From positions 1,116,001 through 1,180,000 of the forward strand of contig NZ_FQWT01000001.1 in NCBI RefSeq assembly GCF_900129755.1: a stretch of DNA of 64,000 nucleotides, written 5' to 3'. Positions 16,324 through 24,819 of this stretch are shown here, piece after piece. Position 1 is the stretch's first letter. Each line of letters begins with the position of its first letter. The DNA is from Chryseobacterium oranimense. Lineage in GTDB: Bacteria; Bacteroidota; Bacteroidia; Flavobacteriales; Weeksellaceae. The notes beneath the pieces are model-generated. The model was not told the DNA's origin, made no database searches, and saw nothing but the letters and a program-made list of their open reading frames with translations. Made by a program: the position numbers and the translations under genes.

Positions 16324-17450
16324 AAGTTGCATTAAAAATCATTATGGCAATTCTATTATGTTTCCGGATTTCAGCTTACGGGCAGAACGTCCCGTTTGAT
16401 TCCCTGATGAAAAAAGCCCGCCTTGAGATTTACGATAATCCGGATAATGCCATCAGAATTGCCAAAGACCTTCTTGGGAAGGAACATGACATCCATAAGA
16501 AAATAGGTATTTATCAGCTGCTTTCTACAGCCAATATTGCTAAAAGAGATTTTGACCAGTCCCTGCTCTATCTTTTGAAAGCTAAAGAAACAGCTCAAAA
16601 AACCAATGATCTGAAAATACGAACCAGCGTCCTGATTTCAGCTGCCATACAGTACCAACAGATGGAACTTTTCAACAAAAGTCTTGAAACCCTTAACGAA
16701 GCAGAGCCACTTCTTGCCAAACTGCCCGATGACCTGCCTGAAAAGCATATTGAAACGGCAAGAAGCTACGCCATCCGTGGAATGATTTATAAAAGCCAGT
16801 CGAATCCGGAAATTGCCCTAGAAAAGTTCCTGATCTCTATTCAGAATTTTGAAAAGATAAAATATAAGCAGACCACTTATTCCAATATGAGTGTGGTTTA
16901 TTACAACATCGGTTATTGTTACCTTAACCTGTCTCAGCTTGAAAAAGCCCACCAGGCATTTCTCAGATCCGCAGAATATGCCCGGAAAAATAAGGCAAAA
17001 AGCCTGGAAGCCTTTGCATTGAAAGGAATGGCTGAAATGTACAAGCAGAAAAAAGAGAATGAAACAGCCCTTCTGCTGCTGATAAAAGCCGAAGAACTCA
17101 GCAAAAATACCGGCGACCTTATCCTGAATGAAGGTATTTACAAAGAAATGTCCGACAACTATCTGGCCTTGGGAAAGCCGGATCTTTATCAGAATTACAG
17201 TAAAAAATACTTTGAGATGCGTTTTCAGCGGGAACAGAATGAATTAAGCTCTATCAACCATTCAATCAACGATCATAATCTGGAAACTCTCAAAAAAAGC
17301 AGTACAATGAAAACCCGATATAATTATCTGACGGCAATTATCGGGGGCGTCAGCATCTTTACCATTGCTCTATTACTTTCTTTAATTTTAAAGATCAGAA
17401 GACAAAACCTGAAGTACAGAAAGGAGATTCAGAAACTGATAAGATCGTGA
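16320..17450 (+). CDS. TPR membrane protein, paralogue of the preceding regulator without HTH
   Basis: A 376-residue protein. It has a signal peptide (1-21, ending AYGQ), TPR units (such as TYSNMSVVYYNIGYCYLNLSQ and AFALKGMAEMYKQKKENETA) and one C-terminal transmembrane helix (YLTAIIGGVSIFTIALLLSL). It ends in a short basic tail rather than a DNA-binding domain. The architecture matches the first 370 residues of its upstream neighbour, including the DSLMKKARLEIYDNPDNAIRIAKDLL start. The 4-nt ATGA overlap implies translational coupling. It may modulate the regulator through TPR pairing; that is inference. Confidence 0.82.
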   Translation: MKVALKIIMAILLCFRISAYGQNVPFDSLMKKARLEIYDNPDNAIRIAKDLLGKEHDIHKKIGIYQLLSTANIAKRDFDQSLLYLLKAKETAQKTNDLKIRTSVLISAAIQYQQMELFNKSLETLNEAEPLLAKLPDDLPEKHIETARSYAIRGMIYKSQSNPEIALEKFLISIQNFEKIKYKQTTYSNMSVVYYNIGYCYLNLSQLEKAHQAFLRSAEYARKNKAKSLEAFALKGMAEMYKQKKENETALLLLIKAEELSKNTGDLILNEGIYKEMSDNYLALGKPDLYQNYSKKYFEMRFQREQNELSSINHSINDHNLETLKKSSTMKTRYNYLTAIIGGVSIFTIALLLSLILKIRRQNLKYRKEIQKLIRS

Positions 17451-17460
17451 TAATGAAAAT

Positions 17461-17492
17461 AAAAAAAGCACTCCTTTCGGGAATGCTTTTTT
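17461..17492. terminator. Bidirectional terminator between convergent TPR and PafA genes
   Basis: The A-run and arms GCACTCC/GGGAATGC pair with one mismatch around a TTTCG-type loop and a T-run follows, so both converging transcripts can end here. Confidence 0.8.
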
Positions 17493-17500
17493 GTGATTTT

Positions 17501-19147
17501 TTATCTTCCAATAGCTTCTGTAATTGGATTTCCTATGTTTCCGCTCGGGAACTGAATTTTCAGCAGTGATGAAACAGTCGGAGCAATATCAGTCATATTA
17601 TAAGGCTTGTTGCTTTCTCCTTTCTGAATTCCCCACCCCATAAAAATCAATGGAATGTGCGAATCATAAGAATTCCAAACGCTGTGCGTGGTTCCTGTCT
17701 TAGAATACGGAGGAAGCATGGAATCGTGAGAGACCAATTGAATATCACCGCTTCTCTGCCTGTTAATTCCGTTAATAATCCTCTGTTTGATTGGTTCCGG
17801 AATGGTCGCTTCCTGAACTTCATCTACAGATACGGCATATAAAACTGTAGGATCTTTCTGGAGTTCTTTGATCGTGAAGTCTCTCAGGTCATCCAGTTCA
17901 ATTTTATTGTCCTGCATCAGTTTTCTGTCGAAATAGATCTGATAATTGTCTACTGCATTGATCAGTTTATCTACTCCGAATTTATCTTTCAGCTTCTGAT
18001 TGATATCTTTTTCCATTCCTTCGCCGAAGAATCCTGTAGTAAGTTTATGCTCCTTCAGGAATCCTACTGAATGTGCTCCACCATGGTCGGCAGAAAGGAA
18101 AACAGTATATTCCCCTTTTCCTACTTTTGAATCCAGATAGTTGAAAAATTCTGCCAGATCCTGATCAAGTCTTAAATAGACATCTTCTACCTCAATAGAA
18201 TTCGGTCCAAATTTGTGACCTGCATAATCTGTAGAGGCTAAATTGATCGCTAAAAAGTCGGTTATCTGATCTCCTCCTAACTTTTCTCCTTCCACAGAAG
18301 CCTCCGCCAGTTTCAATGTCAGCGTGTTTCCAAAAGGCGTATAACGGATATTATCTTTTTTAGCCTGATAATCCTGTGCTAAATTGCTGTAAGGGAAAAC
18401 CGGTGTTTTGGCACTGCCTAATAATCCTTCCCATGAAGAATTATCCGGTGAACTTTCCGTATACTGATTAATAGGAAGTAATGTATTCCAGCCATTCGCT
18501 ACTAATTTCTCAGGAAGGTTCTGGGAATTGAAAGATTTCACCCACTGAGGCAAATCGTTCATATACCATGTACTCGTAATGAAGTTTCCAGTGCTGTCAT
18601 CAAACCAGAAAGCACCATTCGGTGTATGGCCCGCAGGAAGGATAGAAGCACGGTCTTTCAAAGAAACTCCGATCACTTTTCCCTGGAAATTCGTTGCCAG
18701 CCTTAGTTCGTCCGTTACCGTTGTAGACCAAAGGTTTTTAGGAGAGTGGCTTCCTGTTTTCGTATTCGATGTTCCTACCGGCTGCACGCTTTCATCTGTT
18801 GTACAGTAAACATTTTTCCCGGTTTCTTTATCTGTCCAGTCGTTTCCTGCAATACCGTGGATGGCAGGCACAGAGCCTGTATAGATGCAGGTATGTCCCA
18901 AAGCTGTAACAGTAGGGACGTAGTTGATATGAACATTATTTAAAGAATATCCTGTATTCAGTAATCTTTTGAAGCCATCATTCCCGTATTTATTGTAAAA
19001 ACGGTACAGATAATCCCACCTCATCTGGTCTACCACCAGTCCTACGACTAATTTGGGTCTTTCTAACTGAGTGTTTTTGTTCTTCTGAGCATTGATTGTC
19101 ATTACGGACAAAAGGGCAGCTGCCGCAATTGAAATTTTCCTAAGCAT
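17501..19147 (-). CDS. pafA: Alkaline phosphatase PafA-type
   Basis: A 548-residue exported phosphatase of the PafA group. The start at 19147 (MLRKISIAAAALLSVMTINAQ) gives a clean signal peptide; an in-frame ATG eight codons upstream is less likely. The nucleophile is T79 in NYVPTVTALGHTCIYTGSVP, the same residue type and number as in the well-studied flavobacterial PafA. Metal ligands are visible in VVDQMRWDY (D40), STDYAGHKFGP and SADHGGAHSVGF, with a late GTTHSVWNSYD histidine. It hydrolyses phosphomonoesters in the periplasm and is not inhibited by product in characterised homologues. It is transcribed singly; no Pho box was identified. Confidence 0.92.
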   Translation of the reverse strand: MLRKISIAAAALLSVMTINAQKNKNTQLERPKLVVGLVVDQMRWDYLYRFYNKYGNDGFKRLLNTGYSLNNVHINYVPTVTALGHTCIYTGSVPAIHGIAGNDWTDKETGKNVYCTTDESVQPVGTSNTKTGSHSPKNLWSTTVTDELRLATNFQGKVIGVSLKDRASILPAGHTPNGAFWFDDSTGNFITSTWYMNDLPQWVKSFNSQNLPEKLVANGWNTLLPINQYTESSPDNSSWEGLLGSAKTPVFPYSNLAQDYQAKKDNIRYTPFGNTLTLKLAEASVEGEKLGGDQITDFLAINLASTDYAGHKFGPNSIEVEDVYLRLDQDLAEFFNYLDSKVGKGEYTVFLSADHGGAHSVGFLKEHKLTTGFFGEGMEKDINQKLKDKFGVDKLINAVDNYQIYFDRKLMQDNKIELDDLRDFTIKELQKDPTVLYAVSVDEVQEATIPEPIKQRIINGINRQRSGDIQLVSHDSMLPPYSKTGTTHSVWNSYDSHIPLIFMGWGIQKGESNKPYNMTDIAPTVSSLLKIQFPSGNIGNPITEAIGR

Positions 19148-19250
19148 CTGGTAAATTTTTGTTGACGACAAATTTACGGGTTTTGAAAGTTTTGGAGTGT
19201 GAAATTTTATTTAAATTTGATGACAATCCATTAAACCAACAAGTTCGGTA

Positions 19251-20030
19251 ATGATTTTAGGTGTATACTGGTATTTTAAATTTCCTGAAAACCTATACAG
19301 TTTTCATTTTTTTAAATTTTCTCAAGGATTAGGAGGCCACGCCAACAATCCGGCAGAGCTTATAGCCAAAGTTTCTGTGAATCATCCCGAAAATTTACTA
19401 AATAAGCTAAAAGAACTTCACCTCAGGTTCAGCGGTTCCTATCTGAATATTAAGGTCAATGAAAACCAATGTATGATTTCCATAGGTGATTATCAGCTTT
19501 TCGATTATCATTTTCAGTTGGTTTCAGAAATAGAAAAATTATTGATTGATGAAAATGCTGTTTCGTTAGACATTTCTTTCGAGGCGAAATCAACTGTAAA
19601 TTTCACCCCTGAACAGAAAAAATTTGAAAATATAGAATATCGCTTCATCCAGCTCACAGGCTCAGATTTTAAAAAGAATAACGCTGAAAATTTTTCCATA
19701 AGGATTGACTTTAATCTCCCTTCAGCCCATAAAAAAGATTTCATCAATGATTTGATTGAAATATGTATAGAAGAGAATATCCATGTGCTTTATTATTTTG
19801 ACCGCGATTTTGATAATCATTGTAATCTGATGGTCTTTTTTACCAACGGCAGGCAGACGGAGAATACAGTTCAACAGGTCGCCATCAACTCATTTGGAAA
19901 AAAAATCAATCACCTGAATCAGAAATATCCGTTTCATTTCGGTTTTTTTGGAGGAATGGAGCATTATCCTTTCAATGATCCTCATCCGGTGCTGATGATG
20001 GATGAAGAATATATTTTAAACAAAAAGTAA
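19251..20030 (+). CDS. Hypothetical protein
   Basis: A 259-residue protein that I do not recognise. It begins MILGVYWYFKFPENLYSFHF and contains a glycine motif GLGGHANNP (about 27-35), an internal beta-rich half (LRFSGSYLNIKVNENQCMISIGDY) and a second half with IHVLYYFDRDFDNHCNLMVFFTNG. It ends GFFGGMEHYPFNDPHPVLMMDEEY. There is no signal peptide or membrane helix, so it is probably cytoplasmic. The two halves may be related domains. It is 8 nt upstream of a VOC gene, and a GNAT gene follows, so all three are likely on one transcript. Confidence 0.7.
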   Translation: MILGVYWYFKFPENLYSFHFFKFSQGLGGHANNPAELIAKVSVNHPENLLNKLKELHLRFSGSYLNIKVNENQCMISIGDYQLFDYHFQLVSEIEKLLIDENAVSLDISFEAKSTVNFTPEQKKFENIEYRFIQLTGSDFKKNNAENFSIRIDFNLPSAHKKDFINDLIEICIEENIHVLYYFDRDFDNHCNLMVFFTNGRQTENTVQQVAINSFGKKINHLNQKYPFHFGFFGGMEHYPFNDPHPVLMMDEEYILNKK

Positions 20031-20038
20031 AATCAAAT

Positions 20039-20431
20039 ATGATCAAATTCAAATATGTCATTCTGTACGTTGAAGATGTAGAAAAATCTATGGCTTTTTA
20101 CCAGAACACTTTTAATATTCCTTTAAAATTCATCACTCCTGAAAAGGATTATGGAGAATTGCTTACAGGGGAAACCAGTCTTTCTTTTGCTTCGGCAGCT
20201 CTTGCCAACTCCAATATAAAACAGGGGTTCCTATCTTCTCAATCTGCAGAAAAACCTTTCGGGATTGAAATGGGATTCACAACAGACAGTGTTGAAGATC
20301 TTTTGGAAAAAGCTATTAAAAACGGAGCGGTTTTGTATGAGGATATTTCAGTAAAACCCTGGGGACAGAAGGTAGCGTATATTAAAGATCCCAACAATTA
20401 TCTTGTAGAAATCTGCACAGAAATTCAATAA
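20039..20431 (+). CDS. VOC superfamily (glyoxalase/bleomycin resistance-like) protein
   Basis: A 130-residue vicinal-oxygen-chelate protein with paired beta-alpha-beta-beta-beta modules: FKYVILYVEDVEKSMAFYQNTFNI at the start and DPNNYLVEIC at the end. That terminal DPxxxxxEI strand carries the usual metal-ligand Glu, while the first module starts with YVILYVED instead of the common H or Q ligand. The substrate is unknown. Members include glyoxalases, dioxygenases and drug-binding proteins. It is in a three-gene plus-strand run. Confidence 0.85.
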   Translation: MIKFKYVILYVEDVEKSMAFYQNTFNIPLKFITPEKDYGELLTGETSLSFASAALANSNIKQGFLSSQSAEKPFGIEMGFTTDSVEDLLEKAIKNGAVLYEDISVKPWGQKVAYIKDPNNYLVEICTEIQ

Positions 20432-20454
20432 ACCGAAATAACAATCTTGTTTCC

Positions 20455-20988
20455 ATGGAAATAAAAAAACTAGAAAAACTGAATAACAATCCCAGCTTAG
20501 ATTGGGGAATGAACGGTTACACCACAGATAAGATACTTGCTGTTTCTGCCGTTGAATTTTCCGGTTCTTTTGAATTTATTTTAAAAGAAAAATCCATACC
20601 CTACACCAAGATCTGGAAAACCAGTTCAGATGAAATCAGGGAGCTCAATGAAATCATTGAAAAAGGACATTCTTTCGGGGTTTTTGAGGAGGAAAAACTA
20701 TTGGGCTGGATCATCTGTGAGCACAGAACATGGAACAACAGTTTTTATATTGAGAATATTCTGATCAGTGAAAATTTAAGGAGACAGGGAGCCGGGGCTC
20801 AACTGATTAAAAATGCTGTCCGGGAAGCCCGGAGTTTAAAATGCAGGATTATTGAACTGGAAACACAGAACACTAATTATCCTGCCATACAGTTTTACAG
20901 GAGGCTGGGCTTCAGCATTACCGGACTGAATACGAGACTTTATGAGAATACTGACGAAACTGCCGTATTTATGACCCTGGATTTATAA
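20455..20988 (+). CDS. GNAT family N-acetyltransferase
   Basis: A 177-residue GNAT. The acetyl-CoA loop is ENLRRQGAGAQLIKNAVREA (about 112-131), followed by RIIELETQNTNYPAIQFYRRLGFSI, the strand-helix end typical of Rim/aminoglycoside-like GNATs. The N-terminal quarter is less conserved. The acceptor substrate is not evident. It starts 23 nt after the VOC gene. A TetR operator and promoter begin 42 nt after its stop, so it closes the transcript from 19251. Confidence 0.86.
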   Translation: MEIKKLEKLNNNPSLDWGMNGYTTDKILAVSAVEFSGSFEFILKEKSIPYTKIWKTSSDEIRELNEIIEKGHSFGVFEEEKLLGWIICEHRTWNNSFYIENILISENLRRQGAGAQLIKNAVREARSLKCRIIELETQNTNYPAIQFYRRLGFSITGLNTRLYENTDETAVFMTLDL

Positions 20989-21028
20989 AGCAATTGACAG
21001 ATCCTATAAAAGCTATTGATATTTTAAT

Positions 21029-21060
21029 TTTGTACCAAATGGTACAATTATATATCTTTG
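21029..21060 (+). promoter_or_regulatory. tetR promoter with overlapping palindromic operator
   Basis: A -33 TTTG (21029-21032) and a -7 TATCTTTG (21053-21060) are 20 nt apart, a good Bacteroidota promoter. The perfect palindrome TTGTACCAAATGGTACAA (21030-21047) lies across the -33 box and spacer. A bound repressor would block the polymerase. The same palindrome, with the central bases reversed, precedes the SDR gene. Confidence 0.85.
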
Positions 21061-21079
21061 CTTCATCAATTCATCTCTT

Positions 21080-21664
21080 ATGGCAGGCAGACCTAAAATA
21101 TTCGACGAACAACAAGCAATATCAAAAGCAACTGAAGTTTTCAGGGAAAAAGGATACGATACGGCTTCGGCTGAAGAACTTCTTTGTGCAATGGGCATTG
21201 GGAAAGGCAGTTTTTACCTGGCATTCAAAGGGGGAAAGCAGGAACTTTACATCCGTTCTATTACCCAGTTTGCAGATCATTTCTATCAAAAATTTTCGGA
21301 CAGTATCTCTTCTGCTGAAAATAAAATACAATTCATCAGACAGTTTTTTTTAAGTCTTTCTGATGCTTCAGACTGTGATAAGGAACGGGGCTGTTATTTA
21401 GGAAATGCTCTGGTACAGCTTTCTGAAAAAGATCAAAATATAAAAAGTATTACTGCGCAGCTTTTAAAAAAATTACAGGTCCTGTTTGCAGAAACTGTAA
21501 GAAATGCACAGGAAAACGGACAAATTTCAAGTACTGAAGATCCTGAAATTGTTGGCTGGCACCTGAGCAATCTGTGGAACGGAATCCATGTTACAAGAAG
21601 GATGGAGACTTCACCGGAAATTCTTAAAAGCATTATTGAAATTAACCTTAGAATACTCAATTAA
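21080..21664 (+). CDS. TetR/AcrR-family repressor
   Basis: A 194-residue TetR protein. The N-terminal HTH is seen as AISKATEVFREKGYDTAS, then AMGIGKGSFYLAFKGGKQELY (about 33-60), and the remaining residues form an all-helical ligand and dimer domain with two nearby cysteines (ASDCDKERGCYLGNALVQ), as in YcdC/AcuR-like members. The promoter carries a palindromic operator and an identical palindrome sits before the SDR gene 72 nt downstream, so it probably represses both itself and the SDR until an unknown ligand binds. Confidence 0.92.
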   Translation: MAGRPKIFDEQQAISKATEVFREKGYDTASAEELLCAMGIGKGSFYLAFKGGKQELYIRSITQFADHFYQKFSDSISSAENKIQFIRQFFLSLSDASDCDKERGCYLGNALVQLSEKDQNIKSITAQLLKKLQVLFAETVRNAQENGQISSTEDPEIVGWHLSNLWNGIHVTRRMETSPEILKSIIEINLRILN

Positions 21665-21680
21665 AATTTTTTAATCAATT

Positions 21681-21698
21681 TTGTACCATTTGGTACAA
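21681..21698 (+). promoter_or_regulatory. TetR operator upstream of the SDR gene
   Basis: TTGTACCATTTGGTACAA is a perfect 18-bp palindrome and the reverse complement of the operator in the tetR promoter. A weaker -7-like TACTTTAT begins 8 nt downstream. It lies 37 nt before the SDR start codon. Confidence 0.85.
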
Positions 21699-21735
21699 TA
21701 TAAAATACTTTATAAATTTAATACCCAAAAATGTC

Positions 21736-22473
21736 ATGAACATTACAAACAACACTATCCTGATTACCGGTGGAGGCTCAGGAATCGGATTAGAAATTGC
21801 AAAAGCACTGAACAAAAGCAACAAAATTATTATTGCAGGAAGAAATAAAGAAAAACTTGATGCCGCAGCAAATGGTCTTGAAAACGTCTTTACTATTCAG
21901 GCTGATATCACCAGTAAAGAGGATGTAAATTCCCTGGTAGAAGAAATTAAAGTGAACTTTGGGGATCTTAATATTCTCATCAACAATGCAGGGCACGCTT
22001 ATACTTACACGCTTTCCGACAATTCAGACACTTACAGCAAGGCTTCTGCTGAATTTGAAACGAATTATTTCGCTCCAATACGTCTCACTGAAAAACTTCT
22101 TCCCTTACTGAAAAATCAGGAAAATGCCGCAGTTGTTAACGTTTCTTCTATTGTTGCATTCGTTCCGGGTTCACACATTCCGACATATTCTGATTCGAAA
22201 GCAGCCCTTCATTCCTATACGCAATTATTGAGGTATGAACTGGCTAAAAATACTGCCGTTAAAGTATTTGAACTGATGCCGCCTCTTGTTAATACAGATT
22301 TTTCTGCAGAAATCGGAGGCAAAGAGAATGGTATTCCGCCTTCGGAGGTAGCAGACAGTTTAGTAAACGGGCTTATCAATGACACCTATGAGATCAGAGT
22401 GGGAAATACGGAAGTCTTGTACAGCAACTTTTTTACAGGCTCGGAAGGTGCCTTTAATGTAATGAATCAATAA
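21736..22473 (+). CDS. Short-chain dehydrogenase/reductase
   Basis: A 245-residue classical SDR. The nucleotide motif TGGGSGIG is at 11-18, NNAG at 83-86, and the catalytic Y151 and K155 appear in YSDSK, with a serine pair in NVSSIV (137-138). The Arg following IIAGRNKEK suggests NADP(H) preference. The substrate is unknown; the sequence resembles the DltE-annotated SDR branch. Control by the neighbouring TetR repressor is supported by the shared palindrome. That arrangement is typical for detoxification of a carbonyl or quinone compound, an inference only. Confidence 0.9.
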   Translation: MNITNNTILITGGGSGIGLEIAKALNKSNKIIIAGRNKEKLDAAANGLENVFTIQADITSKEDVNSLVEEIKVNFGDLNILINNAGHAYTYTLSDNSDTYSKASAEFETNYFAPIRLTEKLLPLLKNQENAAVVNVSSIVAFVPGSHIPTYSDSKAALHSYTQLLRYELAKNTAVKVFELMPPLVNTDFSAEIGGKENGIPPSEVADSLVNGLINDTYEIRVGNTEVLYSNFFTGSEGAFNVMNQ

Positions 22474-22536
22474 GCTGGATTTAAGAATTATTTCCCGGCA
22501 ATGTATTACTTGCATCAAGTAATGATTAAATAATGA

Positions 22537-22562
22537 GAGTGGTTGATACCGCTCTTTTTTTA
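22537..22562 (+). terminator. Intrinsic terminator after the SDR gene
   Basis: GAGTGGT pairs with ACCGCTC (one G-T pair) around a TGAT loop, followed by seven T residues. The rest of the 285-nt gap to 22758 is AT-rich with no gene seen. Confidence 0.85.
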
Positions 22563-22758
22563 TAGCAAATTTTAAAATATTGTTTCATTTAAAATAGTGA
22601 AACTTCGCTGGAAAATCCATTTATATCTTAAACAACAAATATTCATTATTAATTGATTTTAATCATCAAATTTGAAAATAATAAGTATTTTTATCACATA
22701 TAATTGAATTACTATTTATTTTTTATATATTTATCAAACTAAAACAATATTAATTACT

Positions 22759-23127
22759 ATGAAAAAAACATTCTTGTTTGCTATTGCATGCAGTCTATTC
22801 CTGACGTCATGCAATAATGAAAGTATTCCGACTGTAACTCAGGAAAATCAAAGAACAGAAGCTTCTCAGAATTTCAAACGTGCGATCACCACCATGAATA
22901 CTTCTAAAAATCTTCCTATGAGTGATGAGAAGCAAAGTACTGAATATCAGTTTCCACAATTAAGCGAAAAGAGGAAAGACGCCCTTCTCCCTGCAGCCAG
23001 ATCTCTTATAAAATCTACAGGTATAAAAGATGAACAAATTGAAAAGGCTACCCATGGTGATAAAACCAAAATCATATTATGGGCCATGGAAATTTTCCAG
23101 GATCATTACACTAATTCTTCTCTATAA
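22759..23127 (+). CDS. Small hypothetical lipoprotein
   Basis: A 122-residue lipoprotein: the signal MKKTFLFAIACSLFLTSC places the lipid Cys at residue 18. The mature chain is hydrophilic and probably helical (ALLPAARSLIKSTGIKDEQIEKATHGDK, split here only for description), ending in WAMEIFQDHYTNSS. I do not recognise a family. It is 25 nt upstream of another small exported protein gene of unknown function, and the two are probably co-transcribed from an AT-rich upstream region and end at the terminator at 23689. Confidence 0.7.
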   Translation: MKKTFLFAIACSLFLTSCNNESIPTVTQENQRTEASQNFKRAITTMNTSKNLPMSDEKQSTEYQFPQLSEKRKDALLPAARSLIKSTGIKDEQIEKATHGDKTKIILWAMEIFQDHYTNSSL

Positions 23128-23152
23128 TCTTAAGCTTAATTTTTAAATCAAT

Positions 23153-23665
23153 ATGAAAAATATTTCCCTATTCCTTTTATTATTAATCGGAACTCTCGCA
23201 TATTCCCAGATAGGAAGCATGACCATTTATAATTTTTCGACGCAGAGTGTTACCTACAACCTGATCGGCACCAATGACAACAGCTATCCTATAGACTGCC
23301 AGCCTATCGTTGAAGGTAATTCTGCAACAGCACTTCCTCCATCTTCCACTGTCGTTTATTCACAATATAATTCGAGTCATCTGGTAACCCCTGCCATCAA
23401 CCAATGGGCTGTTATTTCGGATGCAATAAACATTCCCAGCCAGACCTATAACGTTTCTGCCGGGGTAACTGTTCCGTCGGTAATCAGCACTCCTACATCA
23501 TGGCAATCACTACGCCTTACTTTTTCAAATGGTGAAATGATCCACCTTGGAAGAGACTGCGGATATGTTGACAGCCACCACGGAGCTTTTAGCGGCTCTA
23601 CTCCAAGCGGCATTACGGCTACCTGGAACTATTTAGGAAATAATGTTGTAGTATTTATCAACTAA
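23153..23665 (+). CDS. Small exported hypothetical protein
   Basis: A 170-residue protein with a signal peptide (1-18, ending LAYSQ). The mature part is beta-rich and rich in Ser, Thr and Asn, with two cysteines (C42, in PIDCQPI, and one in GRDCGYVDSHHG) that could form a disulfide. No T9SS sorting domain or known motif is seen. Overall character resembles small secreted beta-sandwich proteins, but no function is assigned. It follows the small lipoprotein gene by 25 nt and is ended by a strong terminator. Confidence 0.65.
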   Translation: MKNISLFLLLLIGTLAYSQIGSMTIYNFSTQSVTYNLIGTNDNSYPIDCQPIVEGNSATALPPSSTVVYSQYNSSHLVTPAINQWAVISDAINIPSQTYNVSAGVTVPSVISTPTSWQSLRLTFSNGEMIHLGRDCGYVDSHHGAFSGSTPSGITATWNYLGNNVVVFIN

Positions 23666-23688
23666 CACAATTCATCAACGACAATATA

Positions 23689-23720
23689 AGGCAGATCCTT
23701 CATTGGATCTGCCTTTTTTT
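23689..23720 (+). terminator. Strong intrinsic terminator
   Basis: AGGCAGATCC pairs perfectly with GGATCTGCCT around a 6-nt loop, followed by a T-run. It ends the two-gene unit of small exported proteins. Confidence 0.92.
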
Positions 23721-23794
23721 AAATCATTTTCTTTCAATATCTAAAAACAGTTTTTTTAAAGTAATAAACCTGCCTTTTTACTTGTTATTATTGT

Positions 23795-24712
23795 ATGAAA
23801 ACAATCCCATTATTTATTTTCTTTGTGATCTCCGTCATTTCCGTTTCAGCGCAGACCAACGGTACAGAAGCTTTTTTTGAAACTTCCGACCATGTTAAAA
23901 TCAATTATAAGATTTCAGGAAAAGGAGAAGCCTGCATCTATGTTCCGGGAGGTCCGGGACAAGGATTTCCTTCCTTTGAACTTTTGGGTGGCAACAATCT
24001 TGAAAAAAACCTGCAGATGATTTATATGGATCAACGCGGATCAGGCAGTTCCGGAACTTCAGATAATTATCACCTGAATGCGATGGTTCGGGACATCGAA
24101 GAACTGAGACAGCACCTGAAGCTTGATAAAGTTTTTCTACTGGCTCATTCTTTCGGAGGGATTATAGCGGTTAATTATGCAAAACAATATCCTCAGCATA
24201 CAAAGGGATTAATTCTGGCCAATATTACACTTCATTTCCTCAACGATAAAACACTGAAAGAGCAGATAGCATATGGAAACAGCCTTCTTCAGCTACAGAA
24301 TAAAGTAGTTCCAAAGGACAGCCTTTCTACTGAGCTATCAAAAATCAGTGCTGCCTTAAGAAAGAAAAGAATCGGATATAAATTCCTTACCGAAGATATT
24401 GAAACCATCAGACAAACCGATAAAATAGATTCTCTTCACCCAAGGATTATAGATTTTGGAATGGCCGTAATTTCAAAACCCAAAGAGTTCCCTGAATATT
24501 ATGCTGATTATGCTCCGCTCACAAAAAACATTCATGTTCCGGTCCTGGTTATTACCGGAAAAAAAGATAAGGCCGTAGGAACACAGCATTACAAAACATT
24601 CCGTTTTCCGGATCAAAAGGTGGTTGCCATTGATGGTGGACATCTTCTGTATTATGAGAAAAACAGGGAGTTTGTGGATGCAGTGAGAGAGTTTATGGAA
24701 AAACATCGTTAA
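23795..24712 (+). CDS. Exported alpha/beta hydrolase, proline-iminopeptidase-like
   Basis: A 305-residue serine hydrolase with a signal peptide (1-20, ending SVSAQ). The oxyanion-side motif is PGGPGQG (51-57), then MDQRGSGSS, and the nucleophile is S119 in LLAHSFGG. The acid is probably Asp in [11 protein letters not shown] and the base is His in [11 protein letters not shown] near the C-terminus. The HGGPG-like start and DQRGxGxS are characteristic of prolyl aminopeptidases, so it may remove N-terminal proline or a related residue from peptides in the periplasm. Substrate uncertain; a general esterase is possible. It is a single gene. Confidence 0.87.
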   Translation: MKTIPLFIFFVISVISVSAQTNGTEAFFETSDHVKINYKISGKGEACIYVPGGPGQGFPSFELLGGNNLEKNLQMIYMDQRGSGSSGTSDNYHLNAMVRDIEELRQHLKLDKVFLLAHSFGGIIAVNYAKQYPQHTKGLILANITLHFLNDKTLKEQIAYGNSLLQLQNKVVPKDSLSTELSKISAALRKKRIGYKFLTEDIETIRQTDKIDSLHPRIIDFGMAVISKPKEFPEYYADYAPLTKNIHVPVLVITGKKDKAVGTQHYKTFRFPDQKVVAIDGGHLLYYEKNREFVDAVREFMEKHR

Positions 24713-24819
24713 GTTTCAGATTTTTTATTAGCCCCTCCGACTTAAAAATCAAGGCTTAGGCTTAAACAATAATTTAAATTCATTAATTTCGGGGCCATTA
24801 AAAAAAATTATAAAACACC

